This document shows, one piece after another, positions 35,487 to 46,517 of a DNA stretch of 64,000 bases. The position numbers and the translations under genes are program-made. Under the pieces are notes generated by a model. It had not been told where the DNA came from and searched no databases. It saw only the letters and a list, made by a program, of their open reading frames with translations. The stretch is from Zoogloeaceae bacterium G21618-S1 (GTDB lineage Bacteria > Pseudomonadota > Gammaproteobacteria > Burkholderiales > Rhodocyclaceae). The DNA is taken from assembly GCA_027214125.1 (NCBI GenBank), contig JAPWHF010000009.1, positions 186,001-250,000 of the forward strand, given 5' to 3'. Position 1 is the first letter of the stretch. Every line of letters starts with the position of its first letter.

Positions 35487-37808
35487 ATGATCAAACACAC
35501 CCCCATCGCCCTCCTGATCGCCGCCCTAGGCAGCACCTCCGCCCACGCGGCTGACCCCGCCACCCTCGGCACGGTCGAAGTCATCGGCACCGCCCCGCTG
35601 CCTGGCCTCGATGTGCCGCGCGACCACGTGCCCTCGGCCATCCGCACGCTCGACGACAGCGCGCTACGCAAGGCCGGCGGCAGCTCGCTGGCCGAAAACC
35701 TCCAGCGCCGCCTGCCCGGCGTGTCGGTCAACGAAGTGACCGGCAACCCGCTGCAGGCCGACCTCAACTACCGCGGCTTCACCGCCAGCCCGCTGCTCGG
35801 CACGCCGCAAGGCCTGTCGGTGTTCATGGACGGCGTGCGGCTCAACGAAACCTTTGGCGACGTGGTCAGCTGGGACCTCATTCCGCAGTCGGCCATTGCC
35901 GATCTCACCCTCGCCCCCGGCGCCAACCCGCTCTACGGCCTCAACACCCAGGGCGGCGCCATCGGCCTGCACACCAAGCGCGGCGACACCCACCCCGGCG
36001 GCGAAGCCAGTCTGTCGAGCGGGTCCTTCGGTCGCACCAAGGCGAGCCTGTCGCACGGCGGACAGCGTGAAGAATTGTCGTGGTTCGTCGCTGGCGACGC
36101 CCTGCACGACGACGGCTGGCGCGATCACTCCCCCTCCGAAGCCGGCCAGCTTTTCGGCAAACTGGCGTGGACCACCGCCACCACCGACATCGCGCTCACC
36201 CTGGCGCACGCCAATACCGATCTCATCGGCAACGGCCTGGTGCCCACCAGCCTGCTGTCCGACGAGCGCAACGGCGTGTTTACCCACCCCGACCAGACCC
36301 GCAACCGCAGCACCCTGCTCTCGCTCGCCGCAAACCACTGGCTCGACGACAGCAACCGCCTCGCCGCAAACGCCTACCTGCGCCGTACCCGCTCACGCAC
36401 GCTCAATGGCGACGCCAACGACGACTACGAAGACGCCTACGAAAACTGGGTGACCGGCGGCATGGTCGGCCCGGCACCAGACGAGACCGGCGTGCTCAAC
36501 CGCACCGCCACCGACCAGAACGGCGCCGGCCTCGGCCTGCAATGGACGCATTACGCCGAGCGCCACCAATTCGCGCTCGGCCTCAGCCACGACCGCGGCC
36601 ACGCCCGCTTCAAGCAGACCGCTCAGGAAGGCCAACTGACCGGCGAGCGCGGCGTCGACACCGACGAAGCGGCCACGCTGGAAAACCATCTGTCCGGGCG
36701 CACGCGCACCACCAGCATTTATCTGACCGACACCATCAACCTGGCGCCCACGCTTCAGCTCACAGCCGCCGCCCGCTTCAACCACACCCACGTCATCAAC
36801 TACGACAAGCTCAATCGAAGCGCTCCGAACCTCGATGGCGACTTCACCTACAACAAGCTCAACCCCGCGCTGGGTCTGAGCTGGCAGGCCACCCCGACGC
36901 TGACAATGTACGGTGGCATCAGCCAGAGCAACCGCGCACCCAGCCCGATCGAACTCGGCTGCGCCGACCCGGCCAACCCCTGCACGCTGCCCAACGCGCT
37001 GGCCGCCGACCCCTTCCTCAAGCAAGTGGTCACCCGCAGTCTTGAATTCGGCCTGCGCGGCCAGACCAGCATGGGACTTCGCTGGCATGCCGGACTATTC
37101 CGCGCCACCAACCACGACGACATCCTGTTTGTCGGTACCTCCACCAGCGCCGGCTACTTCACCAACTTTGGCCAGACCCGCCGCCAGGGGCTGGAACTGG
37201 GCGCCAGCGGCAATACCGGCGCCTTCGACTGGCGCGTTGACTACACCCTGCTCGACGCCACCTTCCGCAGCAGCGCCTGCCTGCTGGCCGAGAACAACTC
37301 CAGCCGCGGCCAGAGCACCGAATGCACCACCGGCGGGCAGAATGATGAAATCCTCGTCTCACGCGGCGACCGCATGCCGGGCCTGCCGCGTCACAGCCTC
37401 AAGCTCGGCCTCGACTGGCGCGCCACCGACCGACTCCTCATTGGCACCCATGTGCTCGCCTACTCTGGCCAGAACGCACGCGGCAACGAGAACGGCAAGC
37501 ACCGCGCTGGCAGCGCAACTGACCGGTCGGGCAACACGCGTCAATTCGATGACGACGGCAAGCTGCCCGGCTACGCCATCGTCAACCTTTCCGCCGACTA
37601 CACGCTGGGCAGCGGCTGGACGCTGTTCGGCCGCATCGACAACCTCTTCGACCAGCGCTACGCCACCGCCGCCGCGCTGGCCGAAAACCCCTTCGAGGGC
37701 GGCAACTTTCAGACCGACCCCGACGACTGGCGTCGCGAGCGATTTGAAGCGCCGGGCACGCCGCGCGCCGGCTGGATCGGCCTGCGCTACGCCTGGGGCG
37801 GCCGCTGA
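35487..37808 (+). CDS. TonB-dependent receptor of the pedH/relay operon
   Basis: 773-residue outer-membrane receptor with a signal peptide, a plug domain (AADPATLGTVEVIGTAPLPGLDVP... LPGVSVNEVTGNPLQADLNYRGF, LYGLNTQGGAIGLHTKRG) and a 22-strand barrel ending AGWIGLRYAWGGR. It starts 3 bp after the hydrolase gene and shares one base with the kinase gene, so it is firmly part of the operon. TonB receptors import scarce chelated metals or cofactors. Being in a lanthanide-type dehydrogenase locus, it is a candidate for lanthanide-chelate or PQQ uptake. The ligand cannot be read from sequence. Confidence 0.92.
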   Translation: MIKHTPIALLIAALGSTSAHAADPATLGTVEVIGTAPLPGLDVPRDHVPSAIRTLDDSALRKAGGSSLAENLQRRLPGVSVNEVTGNPLQADLNYRGFTASPLLGTPQGLSVFMDGVRLNETFGDVVSWDLIPQSAIADLTLAPGANPLYGLNTQGGAIGLHTKRGDTHPGGEASLSSGSFGRTKASLSHGGQREELSWFVAGDALHDDGWRDHSPSEAGQLFGKLAWTTATTDIALTLAHANTDLIGNGLVPTSLLSDERNGVFTHPDQTRNRSTLLSLAANHWLDDSNRLAANAYLRRTRSRTLNGDANDDYEDAYENWVTGGMVGPAPDETGVLNRTATDQNGAGLGLQWTHYAERHQFALGLSHDRGHARFKQTAQEGQLTGERGVDTDEAATLENHLSGRTRTTSIYLTDTINLAPTLQLTAAARFNHTHVINYDKLNRSAPNLDGDFTYNKLNPALGLSWQATPTLTMYGGISQSNRAPSPIELGCADPANPCTLPNALAADPFLKQVVTRSLEFGLRGQTSMGLRWHAGLFRATNHDDILFVGTSTSAGYFTNFGQTRRQGLELGASGNTGAFDWRVDYTLLDATFRSSACLLAENNSSRGQSTECTTGGQNDEILVSRGDRMPGLPRHSLKLGLDWRATDRLLIGTHVLAYSGQNARGNENGKHRAGSATDRSGNTRQFDDDGKLPGYAIVNLSADYTLGSGWTLFGRIDNLFDQRYATAAALAENPFEGGNFQTDPDDWRRERFEAPGTPRAGWIGLRYAWGGR

Positions 37809-39181
37809 TGCGCGCCCGCCTCGACACCCGCGTCAGCCTGGTGGTCACACTGGCCGCCGCCGCGCTGATGCTGTTTGGCGGCTCGCTGTGGCTGGCCGCC
37901 ACCCGCGACGCCATTCACGAGGAAGTCGAAGCGGCCAGTCGCGTGGCCGAGCAATGGATTCAAGTGCTGGTGCACGACGCGGCCGTCGTGCCCGACGCCC
38001 TGGTACACCAACTCTCGGCCGTCGGCCGGGTACGTGCCAATACCCTTGAAATCATCGACGCGGACACGGGCGCGCTGCGCTATCGCTCGCCCGGCCCCAC
38101 TTACAAGGCCGGACGCAATGCGCCCGCCTGGTTCGGCGCCCTGCTCAGCCCTGATTTCAGCCCCCGGCTCATCAGCGGCCCCGGCGTGCACATCCGCCTG
38201 CTGCCCGACGCCTCACGCTCGGTGCTCGACGCCTGGGACAATGCCGTCGCTGCCGCCGGCTGGGCGCTGGCCATCCTGTGCCTGCTCGGCATCGCCGTGC
38301 GCCGCTCCATCGACCGCGCACTGGCCCCGCTCACCGAATTCGAGACCGCCCTCGAGCACGCTGGCGACGGCCGCTTCGACCACCGCCTGCCGCGCCAGCG
38401 CAGCCTCGAACTCGACCGCCTCGCCGAGCGCTACAACCAGATGGCGACCCAGCTCGCGTCGTCACTCGATCACAACGCCCGCCTTGAAGAAGACCAGGCC
38501 TTCAGCCGCGCGCTCACCGCCCGGCTCGAAGAAGAGCGCCGTCAGCTCGCCCGCGAACTGCACGACGAATTCGGTCAGGGCATCACCGCCGTACGCGCCA
38601 TCACTGGCGCCATCGCCCAGAAGAGCCGCGACGACGCCACCCTGCACGGCAACGCGCAAGCCATTCTGGCCATGACCGGCCAGATGCAGGACGGCGTGCG
38701 CGCGATTCTCGAGCGCCTGCGCCAACCCGGCGCCGACACCCCGGCCCGCCTCGACGATGCACTCACCGCCTACTGCACCCACTGGCGCAACTGCTACCCG
38801 GCGGTGGATGTGCAGCTGGGCCTCGCGCCGTTGCCGGCAGTGCTCGACGCCAACTTCAGCCTCACCGTGTTGCGCCTGGTACAAGAAGCGCTCACCAATG
38901 TGGCCCGCCACGCCAAGGCACACCATGTCGACATCGCGCTGAATACCTCCGACGCCAGCCTCACGCTGACCATCACCGACGACGGCCGCGGCTTCGACCC
39001 GGCCAGCCCCACCGCCCGCCTCGGTCTCACCGGTATGCGCGAGCGCATCGCCGCCCACCACGGCCGGCTCGACATCACCGCCGCACCTGGCGCCGGCACC
39101 CGCCTGAGCATCCGCCTGCCCTGGCCGAGCACCGCCACGCACACCCCGCTGCACGCCTTCACCCCAGGAGAGACCTCATGA
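37808..39181 (+). CDS. NarL-family sensor histidine kinase of the relay operon
   Basis: 457-residue kinase. It has a membrane helix at about 10-31, a periplasmic sensor to about 145, a second helix about 146-163, and a HAMP region. HisKA_3 with His252 in ARELHDEFGQG and a HATPase domain (EALTNVARHAKAHH, DDGRGFDP, GLTGMRERIAAH) follow. It starts on the last base of the TonB receptor stop (TGATG) and overlaps the regulator gene (ATGA). Placement with the metal-receptor candidate suggests it senses a metal or alcohol signal, like PedS-type kinases. It resembles the kinase at 26898. Confidence 0.92.
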   Translation: MRARLDTRVSLVVTLAAAALMLFGGSLWLAATRDAIHEEVEAASRVAEQWIQVLVHDAAVVPDALVHQLSAVGRVRANTLEIIDADTGALRYRSPGPTYKAGRNAPAWFGALLSPDFSPRLISGPGVHIRLLPDASRSVLDAWDNAVAAAGWALAILCLLGIAVRRSIDRALAPLTEFETALEHAGDGRFDHRLPRQRSLELDRLAERYNQMATQLASSLDHNARLEEDQAFSRALTARLEEERRQLARELHDEFGQGITAVRAITGAIAQKSRDDATLHGNAQAILAMTGQMQDGVRAILERLRQPGADTPARLDDALTAYCTHWRNCYPAVDVQLGLAPLPAVLDANFSLTVLRLVQEALTNVARHAKAHHVDIALNTSDASLTLTITDDGRGFDPASPTARLGLTGMRERIAAHHGRLDITAAPGAGTRLSIRLPWPSTATHTPLHAFTPGETS

Positions 39182-39825
39182 ACCCCCAACCGCTATCCGG
39201 ACTGCGCCTTGTCATCGCCGACGACCATGCCGTCGTGCGCATGGGTTTTCGTCTCCTGCTCGAAGGCGCCGGCGCCACCGTACTGGCCGAAGCCGAAAGC
39301 GGCGAGCAAGCCATCGCACTCTTTGCCGAACACCGGCCCGACGCCCTGGTGATGGATGTGTCCATGCCCGGCCAGGGCGGCCTCGCCACACTTGAGCGCC
39401 TCACTGCCCACCACCGCGGCGCCCGCGTGCTGATGCTCTCGGCCCATGACGACATGCAGATTCCCGCCCGCGCGCTCAAGGGCGGTGCCACCGGTTACCT
39501 GTGCAAACGCGCCCGCCCCGAAGAGCTGGTGCGCGCGGTTGGCTGTGTGGCGCGCGGCGAGCGCTACATCGACCCCGAACTTGCCCCCCGGCTGGCGCTG
39601 GCACAGTTCAGCGACAGCGACCCGGTCGCACAGCTCTCGGACAAGGAATTCACCGTCTTCAAACAGCTCGCGCTCGGCCGCTCGGTGGCCGAAGTGGCCG
39701 ACACGCACCACCTCGCGCCCAGCACGGTCGGCACCCATCTGTACCGCATCAAGCAAAAGCTCAACGCCAGCAACGCCGCCGAGCTGGCCCTCATTGCCGT
39801 GCGCAGCGGGTTGATCGAGGTGTGA
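39178..39825 (+). CDS. LuxR-type response regulator of the relay operon
   Basis: 215-residue regulator with a receiver domain (DDH at 15-17, phospho-acceptor Asp60 in LVMDVSMPGQGG, Lys in YLCKRARPEE) and a LuxR helix-turn-helix (LSDKEFTVFKQLALGRSVAEVADTHHLAPSTVGTHLYRIKQKL). It overlaps both neighbours by four bases. It is cognate to the kinase just upstream. Its promoter targets are not evident; the palindrome upstream of pedE or the pedH region are possibilities. Confidence 0.92.
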   Translation: MNPQPLSGLRLVIADDHAVVRMGFRLLLEGAGATVLAEAESGEQAIALFAEHRPDALVMDVSMPGQGGLATLERLTAHHRGARVLMLSAHDDMQIPARALKGGATGYLCKRARPEELVRAVGCVARGERYIDPELAPRLALAQFSDSDPVAQLSDKEFTVFKQLALGRSVAEVADTHHLAPSTVGTHLYRIKQKLNASNAAELALIAVRSGLIEV

Positions 39826-41924
39826 CCCGACACCGACCATGGCGCTGGCTGGCCCTGTGCGTCGGGCTGCTCACCATCGCAAACGCTGCGGCCGGCCAGC
39901 TCAGCCGTGACGAGATCGCACGGCGCATCTCGCCACCCCTAGTGGTCGGCGAAAAACCAGCCGACACGCCCGCCTGGCCGATCAGCAGTGAGCTCACGCC
40001 CGACGCCGGGCCGGTCGGCTGGGTGTTCGAGTCGATTGACCTCGCGCCCATCCCCGGCTTTGAAGGCACGCCCTACAACCTGCTCATCCACATCGACACC
40101 ACCGGCAAGCTACTCGACGTCGAGCTGCTGCGCCAGCACGAACCGGTGTTTCTCAGCGGCCTTGGCGAAGCGCCGCTGCACGCGTTCCTCGCCCAGTACG
40201 CCGGCCTCAACCTGAGCCAATCCATCACCGTGTCAACGGCGTATTCAGATAGAGCTAACGCGCGGCAAGGCGACCCCAGCCGCGTGGTACTCGACGGCGT
40301 GACCAAAGCCACCGCCTCGGTGCGCATCGCCAACCAGACCGTACTCACCGCCGCACTCGCCGTGGCCCGCGCCCAGCTCGGTTTTGCCGGCCCCGCACAG
40401 CAAACGCCGCCTGCCGAAGTGCGCGAGGACCTGTTCGAAGTGCGCAGCTTTGCCCAATTGCTGGCCGACGGCGCCATCGCAAAACTCAGCCTGAGCCGCG
40501 CCGATGTCGAAGCCTTGTTTGCCGGCACCGACGGCGCCGGGCTGGACACCTCGGACGAAGCGCCCAACGCGCTGGTCACCGAGCTGTACATCGCCTATCT
40601 GAACGCACCGACCATCGGCCGCGCGATCCTCGGCGACGCCGGCTACACACATCTACGCGACTTTCTTGAACCCGGCCAACACGCCTGGTGGGTAGCCAGC
40701 GCGGGGCCTGAGGCTTTTGTCGACGCCCGCTTCGTTCGCGGCACGGCCCCAGAACGGCTTGAAATGAAGCAGCACGGCACGCCCTTCGAACTGCGCGACT
40801 TCGACACCGCCCCGCCGTCACCGCCCGGCGCGCCACCACTGAACGCCGCGCTGGTGCTGCGCACCTCGCCGCTATCGGGGCTCGACCCGGCGGCCGAGCA
40901 GCACTTTGAACTGAGCTTTACCCGCCAGCGCGGGCAGATCCTGCCGCAGCGCTTCTACGGCAAGGCCACGCTGGCCTACACACCGCCCACCGCCTACTTC
41001 CGCCTGCCGCCCAAGGCATTGCCGGAGTGGTTGATTGCCTGGCGCGAACGCGCGGTCGAGCTGTCGATCATCGGCGTCGCGCTACTCATCCTCAGCATTG
41101 CACTGGCCCGGCCGCGCTGGCTGAGTGTGTCGGCACGCAAGCTGCGCGTTTTTCGGCTCGGCTTTCTGGCCTTCACGCTGATCTACATCGGCTGGATCGC
41201 GCAGGGCCAGCTGTCAATCGTGCAGATCACCGGTGCCATCAAGACGCTGGCCGCGGGGCACGCGCTCACCAGCTTTCTGTATGACCCGGTGTCACTGCTG
41301 ATCATGGCTTTCACGCTGCTGAGCTTCTTCATCTGGGGCCGAGGCACTTTCTGCGGCTGGCTTTGCCCCTTTGGCGCACTTCAGGAATTCGCCGCCATGC
41401 TCGGCGCCCGACTGGGAATCAAGGCGCGCAAGCTGCCGCCCCGCATGGCTTACGCGCTTGACCGCGGTCGGTATGTGGTGCTGCTCGCGCTGGTCTTGAG
41501 TGCCGCGTTGGTGCCAGCGATGGCCGAGCGCCTGGTCGAAGTCGAACCCTTCAAAACCGCCATCACCGTCGGTTTCGACCGCGCCTGGCCCTTTGTGCTT
41601 TACGCCACTGGCCTGCTGGCGCTGGGCGCGGTGTATTACAAATTCTTCTGCCGCTACCTGTGTCCACTGGGCGCGGCGATGGTCATCGGCGGAAAACTGC
41701 GCCTGCTCGACTGGCTGCCACGCCGCGCCGAGTGCGGCCAGCCCTGCCAGACCTGCCGCCACCGCTGCGCCTATGACGCGATCGACCGCAAGGGCACGAT
41801 CCGCTACCAAGACTGCTTCCAGTGCCTCGATTGCGTCGGCATCTATCACGACGATGCACGCTGCGCGCCACTATTGCTGTATCGGCGCAAAGGCCGACGG
41901 GTGGGCACAATCAAGTCGCCCTAG
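39822..41924 (+). CDS. NosR/NirI-like flavin and iron-sulfur membrane protein
   Basis: 700-residue membrane protein with the NosR plan. A secreted N-terminal FMN-binding domain carries DGVTKAT at 158-164 (covalent-FMN Thr motif type). A periplasmic part and about five membrane helices follow, with CGWLCPFGALQE and CRYLCPLG motifs. A C-terminal cytoplasmic ferredoxin-like part has ECGQPCQTCRHRC and YQDCFQCLDCVGIYHDDARCAP. The start is GTG 39822, overlapping the regulator stop. NosR/NirI proteins move electrons across the membrane for nitrous oxide or nitrite reductases; no nos or nir gene is near. Here it may feed or drain electrons for the quinoprotein relay. Confidence 0.88.
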   Translation: MTRHRPWRWLALCVGLLTIANAAAGQLSRDEIARRISPPLVVGEKPADTPAWPISSELTPDAGPVGWVFESIDLAPIPGFEGTPYNLLIHIDTTGKLLDVELLRQHEPVFLSGLGEAPLHAFLAQYAGLNLSQSITVSTAYSDRANARQGDPSRVVLDGVTKATASVRIANQTVLTAALAVARAQLGFAGPAQQTPPAEVREDLFEVRSFAQLLADGAIAKLSLSRADVEALFAGTDGAGLDTSDEAPNALVTELYIAYLNAPTIGRAILGDAGYTHLRDFLEPGQHAWWVASAGPEAFVDARFVRGTAPERLEMKQHGTPFELRDFDTAPPSPPGAPPLNAALVLRTSPLSGLDPAAEQHFELSFTRQRGQILPQRFYGKATLAYTPPTAYFRLPPKALPEWLIAWRERAVELSIIGVALLILSIALARPRWLSVSARKLRVFRLGFLAFTLIYIGWIAQGQLSIVQITGAIKTLAAGHALTSFLYDPVSLLIMAFTLLSFFIWGRGTFCGWLCPFGALQEFAAMLGARLGIKARKLPPRMAYALDRGRYVVLLALVLSAALVPAMAERLVEVEPFKTAITVGFDRAWPFVLYATGLLALGAVYYKFFCRYLCPLGAAMVIGGKLRLLDWLPRRAECGQPCQTCRHRCAYDAIDRKGTIRYQDCFQCLDCVGIYHDDARCAPLLLYRRKGRRVGTIKSP

Positions 41925-41985
41925 CCGCCGCCGTTAAGCATTCAATGGAGGCGTATCGCCTCAAGCGATGCAGGAGCAGCACCGG

Positions 41986-43365
41986 ATGCCCAATTCACTC
42001 AAACTGTCCGAACTCATCGGGGCGCTCAGTCACGCCCTCGACATGACCGAAGGCCAGCCCCCCGGGCATTGCGTGCGCTGCTGCTGGATTGGCACCCATA
42101 TTGGCCGTGAGATCGGGCTCGATGACGCTCATTTGTGGGAGCTGTATTACACCTTGTTGCTCAAGGATCTGGGCTGCAGCAGCAACGCCGCGCGCATCTG
42201 CGAGCTCTACCTCGCGGACGACCACCAGTTCAAGCGCGACTTCAAGCTCGTGGATGGCAGCCTGCCGCAGGTGCTCAACTTCGTGCTGCGCCACACCGGC
42301 CTGAAAACCGGGCTGGCCGAGCGCTTCCGCACCATGCTGACGATCTTCCGCGACGGTGATCGCATCGCCCAGGATCTGATCCAGACCCGCTGCCAGCGCG
42401 GCGCCGATATTGCCCGCCAGCTTCGCTTTAGCGAGCAGGTGGCGATGGGCGTGCATTCGCTCGACGAGCACTGGAACGGCAACGGCCGGCCCGACCGTCT
42501 TGCGGCCGAGGCGATCCCGCTATATGCGCGCATCGCACTGCTGGCGCAGGTGGTCGACGTGTTTCACACCGCCGATGGCGCCGAAGCGGCTCTGGCCGAG
42601 GCCGAGGAACGCGCCGGAAGCTGGTTCGACCCGTCGCTGGTCGCTGCGCTCAAGCGCGTGGCGGAAGATCCTGGCTTCTGGCACATGCTCAGCGACGCAC
42701 AGCTCGACACCGCGGTGTTTGCGCTAGAACCCGGACGCACCGAAGTGGCGCTCGACGATGACTACCTCGACGAAATTGCCGCCGCCTTCGGTCAGGTGGT
42801 CGACGCCAAAAGCCCTTACACTTCCGGCCACAGCGCCCGGGTGGCGCTGTACACCGACATGATCGCCGAGTCGCTGGGGCTGTCGGCCGAACGCCGGCGC
42901 TGGCTCAGGCGCGGCGCGCTGTTGCACGACGTGGGCAAGCTCGGCGTGTCCAACGCGATTCTGGACAAACCCGGCAAGCTCGACGACACCGAGTGGGCTG
43001 CCGTCAAAATGCACGCAGCACACACCGAGACCATTCTCATGCGCATCCCGGCCTTCGAAGAGCTGGCCCGCGTCTCGGCGGCGCATCATGAACGACTCGA
43101 CGGTGGCGGCTATCCACGCGGCCTGACCGCCGAACAGATCAACACCGAAACCCGCATCATCACCACCGCCGACATTTTCGACGCGATCACCGCCGAGCGG
43201 CCATATCGCAGCGCCATCCCGATTCCGAAAACGCTCGAAATCATGGCCGAAAACGTTGGCACCGCCATCGACGCACGCTGTTTCGACGCACTCAAAGCCG
43301 CCCTCGAACGCCTCGACGCCCCACCGCAAAACGCCCATTCCGACACCGCCGCGCTGGCCTCGTAG
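41986..43365 (+). CDS. tandem HD-GYP protein (N-terminal copy degenerate)
   Basis: 459-residue cytosolic protein with two HD-GYP-type domains. The C-terminal one is intact, with LLHDVGKLG and HHERLDGGGYPRGL, as in cyclic-di-GMP phosphodiesterases. The N-terminal one has LLKDLGCS where HD is expected and DEHWNGNGRPDRL where HHE-x-x-DGxGYP is expected, so it has probably lost catalysis. I use ATG 41986 because CAGGAG lies nine bases upstream; ATG 41968 is possible. A GGDEF gene follows in the same direction. Confidence 0.88.
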   Translation: MPNSLKLSELIGALSHALDMTEGQPPGHCVRCCWIGTHIGREIGLDDAHLWELYYTLLLKDLGCSSNAARICELYLADDHQFKRDFKLVDGSLPQVLNFVLRHTGLKTGLAERFRTMLTIFRDGDRIAQDLIQTRCQRGADIARQLRFSEQVAMGVHSLDEHWNGNGRPDRLAAEAIPLYARIALLAQVVDVFHTADGAEAALAEAEERAGSWFDPSLVAALKRVAEDPGFWHMLSDAQLDTAVFALEPGRTEVALDDDYLDEIAAAFGQVVDAKSPYTSGHSARVALYTDMIAESLGLSAERRRWLRRGALLHDVGKLGVSNAILDKPGKLDDTEWAAVKMHAAHTETILMRIPAFEELARVSAAHHERLDGGGYPRGLTAEQINTETRIITTADIFDAITAERPYRSAIPIPKTLEIMAENVGTAIDARCFDALKAALERLDAPPQNAHSDTAALAS

Positions 43366-43436
43366 GCGAACCCCAATGCCGGAAACGGAGAAACCTCGTT
43401 AGACTGGGTCGGGTACTGTGTCCGACAGGGCAAGCA

Positions 43437-44381
43437 ATGGATCACCTCTGCTTTACCGATTTCACCTCAGCCAGCAAAGCGGTACTCCGCCATTTGCACC
43501 GCCGGATCGGCTTCAAACTGTGGATGATCACCCGCACCGAGGGCGAAGACTGGATCGTGCTCGACGCCGAGGACTACGGCTATGACGTCGAGCCCGGCAC
43601 AGTGTTTCGCTGGGCCGATTCGTTCTGTTCCCAAATGGTCAAGGGCAACGGACCACACATCGCACCACGCTCGGACATGATCCCCGCCTACGCCGCCGCG
43701 CCGATCGGCCAGCAGGTCGACATCAAGGCGTATGTCGGCGTGCCGCTCACACGCGCTGACGGCAGCCTGTTTGGCACACTATGCGCCATCGACCCTGCCT
43801 ATCAACCCGATTCAATCACCGACGAACTTCCGCTCATCGAGCTGCTTGGCGCCCTGCTGGGCACCATTCTGCAGTCCGAGCTGAAAGCGACCGACGAAAA
43901 GCGGCGCGCCGAGCGCCTTGCTGCCGAGGCCATGACGGATGCACAAACGGGGCTGTACAACCGTCGCGGCTGGGATGTCCTGATCCGCCAGGAAGAAACC
44001 CGGTGCCGCCGCTACGGCCATTCAGCCGCGATCATCGTTGCTGACCTGGATGGTCTCAAGATAATCAATGACACACGCGGTCATGCCGCAGGCGATGCGC
44101 TGATCGTGCAAACGGCCGACATCCTGCGCAACTGCGTGCGCGGTAACGATATCGTCGCACGACTCGGCGGCGACGAATTCGGCATCTTGAGTGTGGAATG
44201 CGATCACGCTGGCGCGCAGATCTTGTTTGAGCGCGTGCGCGCAGCAAGTCATGCGGCAGGCGTCGAGATATCCATCGGCATGGCCATGCGCGGACATGTC
44301 ACCGGACTCGAAGACGCTTGCGAACAGGCCGATCAGGCCATGTTCGCAGACAAACGGGCGCGAAAGGCCACCCACGCCTGA
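43437..44381 (+). CDS. GAF-GGDEF diguanylate cyclase
   Basis: 314-residue protein with a GAF domain (about 10-150) and a GGDEF domain. The active-site GGDEF is intact in IVARLGGDEFGIL and an RxxD inhibitory site (RGND) sits five residues before it, so the enzyme should make cyclic-di-GMP with product inhibition. There is no membrane helix. It lies 71 bp after the HD-GYP gene, pairing synthesis with degradation. ATG 43437 has AGGGCAAGCA upstream, a weak ribosome site. Confidence 0.9.
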   Translation: MDHLCFTDFTSASKAVLRHLHRRIGFKLWMITRTEGEDWIVLDAEDYGYDVEPGTVFRWADSFCSQMVKGNGPHIAPRSDMIPAYAAAPIGQQVDIKAYVGVPLTRADGSLFGTLCAIDPAYQPDSITDELPLIELLGALLGTILQSELKATDEKRRAERLAAEAMTDAQTGLYNRRGWDVLIRQEETRCRRYGHSAAIIVADLDGLKIINDTRGHAAGDALIVQTADILRNCVRGNDIVARLGGDEFGILSVECDHAGAQILFERVRAASHAAGVEISIGMAMRGHVTGLEDACEQADQAMFADKRARKATHA

Positions 44382-44391
44382 TCGCCCAGCC

Positions 44392-46323
<1,932 letters not shown>

Positions 46324-46517
46324 GCGGGTGAAACTCCAGCGGGTCTGGCAACAGCATGCAGCAAGACGGAAAAAGAAGCGTGCCGGGCGAGCGCCCGGAC
46401 GACAAGGGCGGAAGTATCCCCGCCCGTACCGACCGCAGTCAATCGAACCGACCGGCGGTCAGGGCAGGATGCAGGCGCGCCCGGGATGCCACGCACGGCC
46501 GATGAATTCATGAGCTG

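Noticed and set aside
39822-41924. True NosR of a nitrous oxide reductase cluster
   Set aside because: No nosZDFYL gene is present and the gene is coupled to a PQQ-linked two-component operon.
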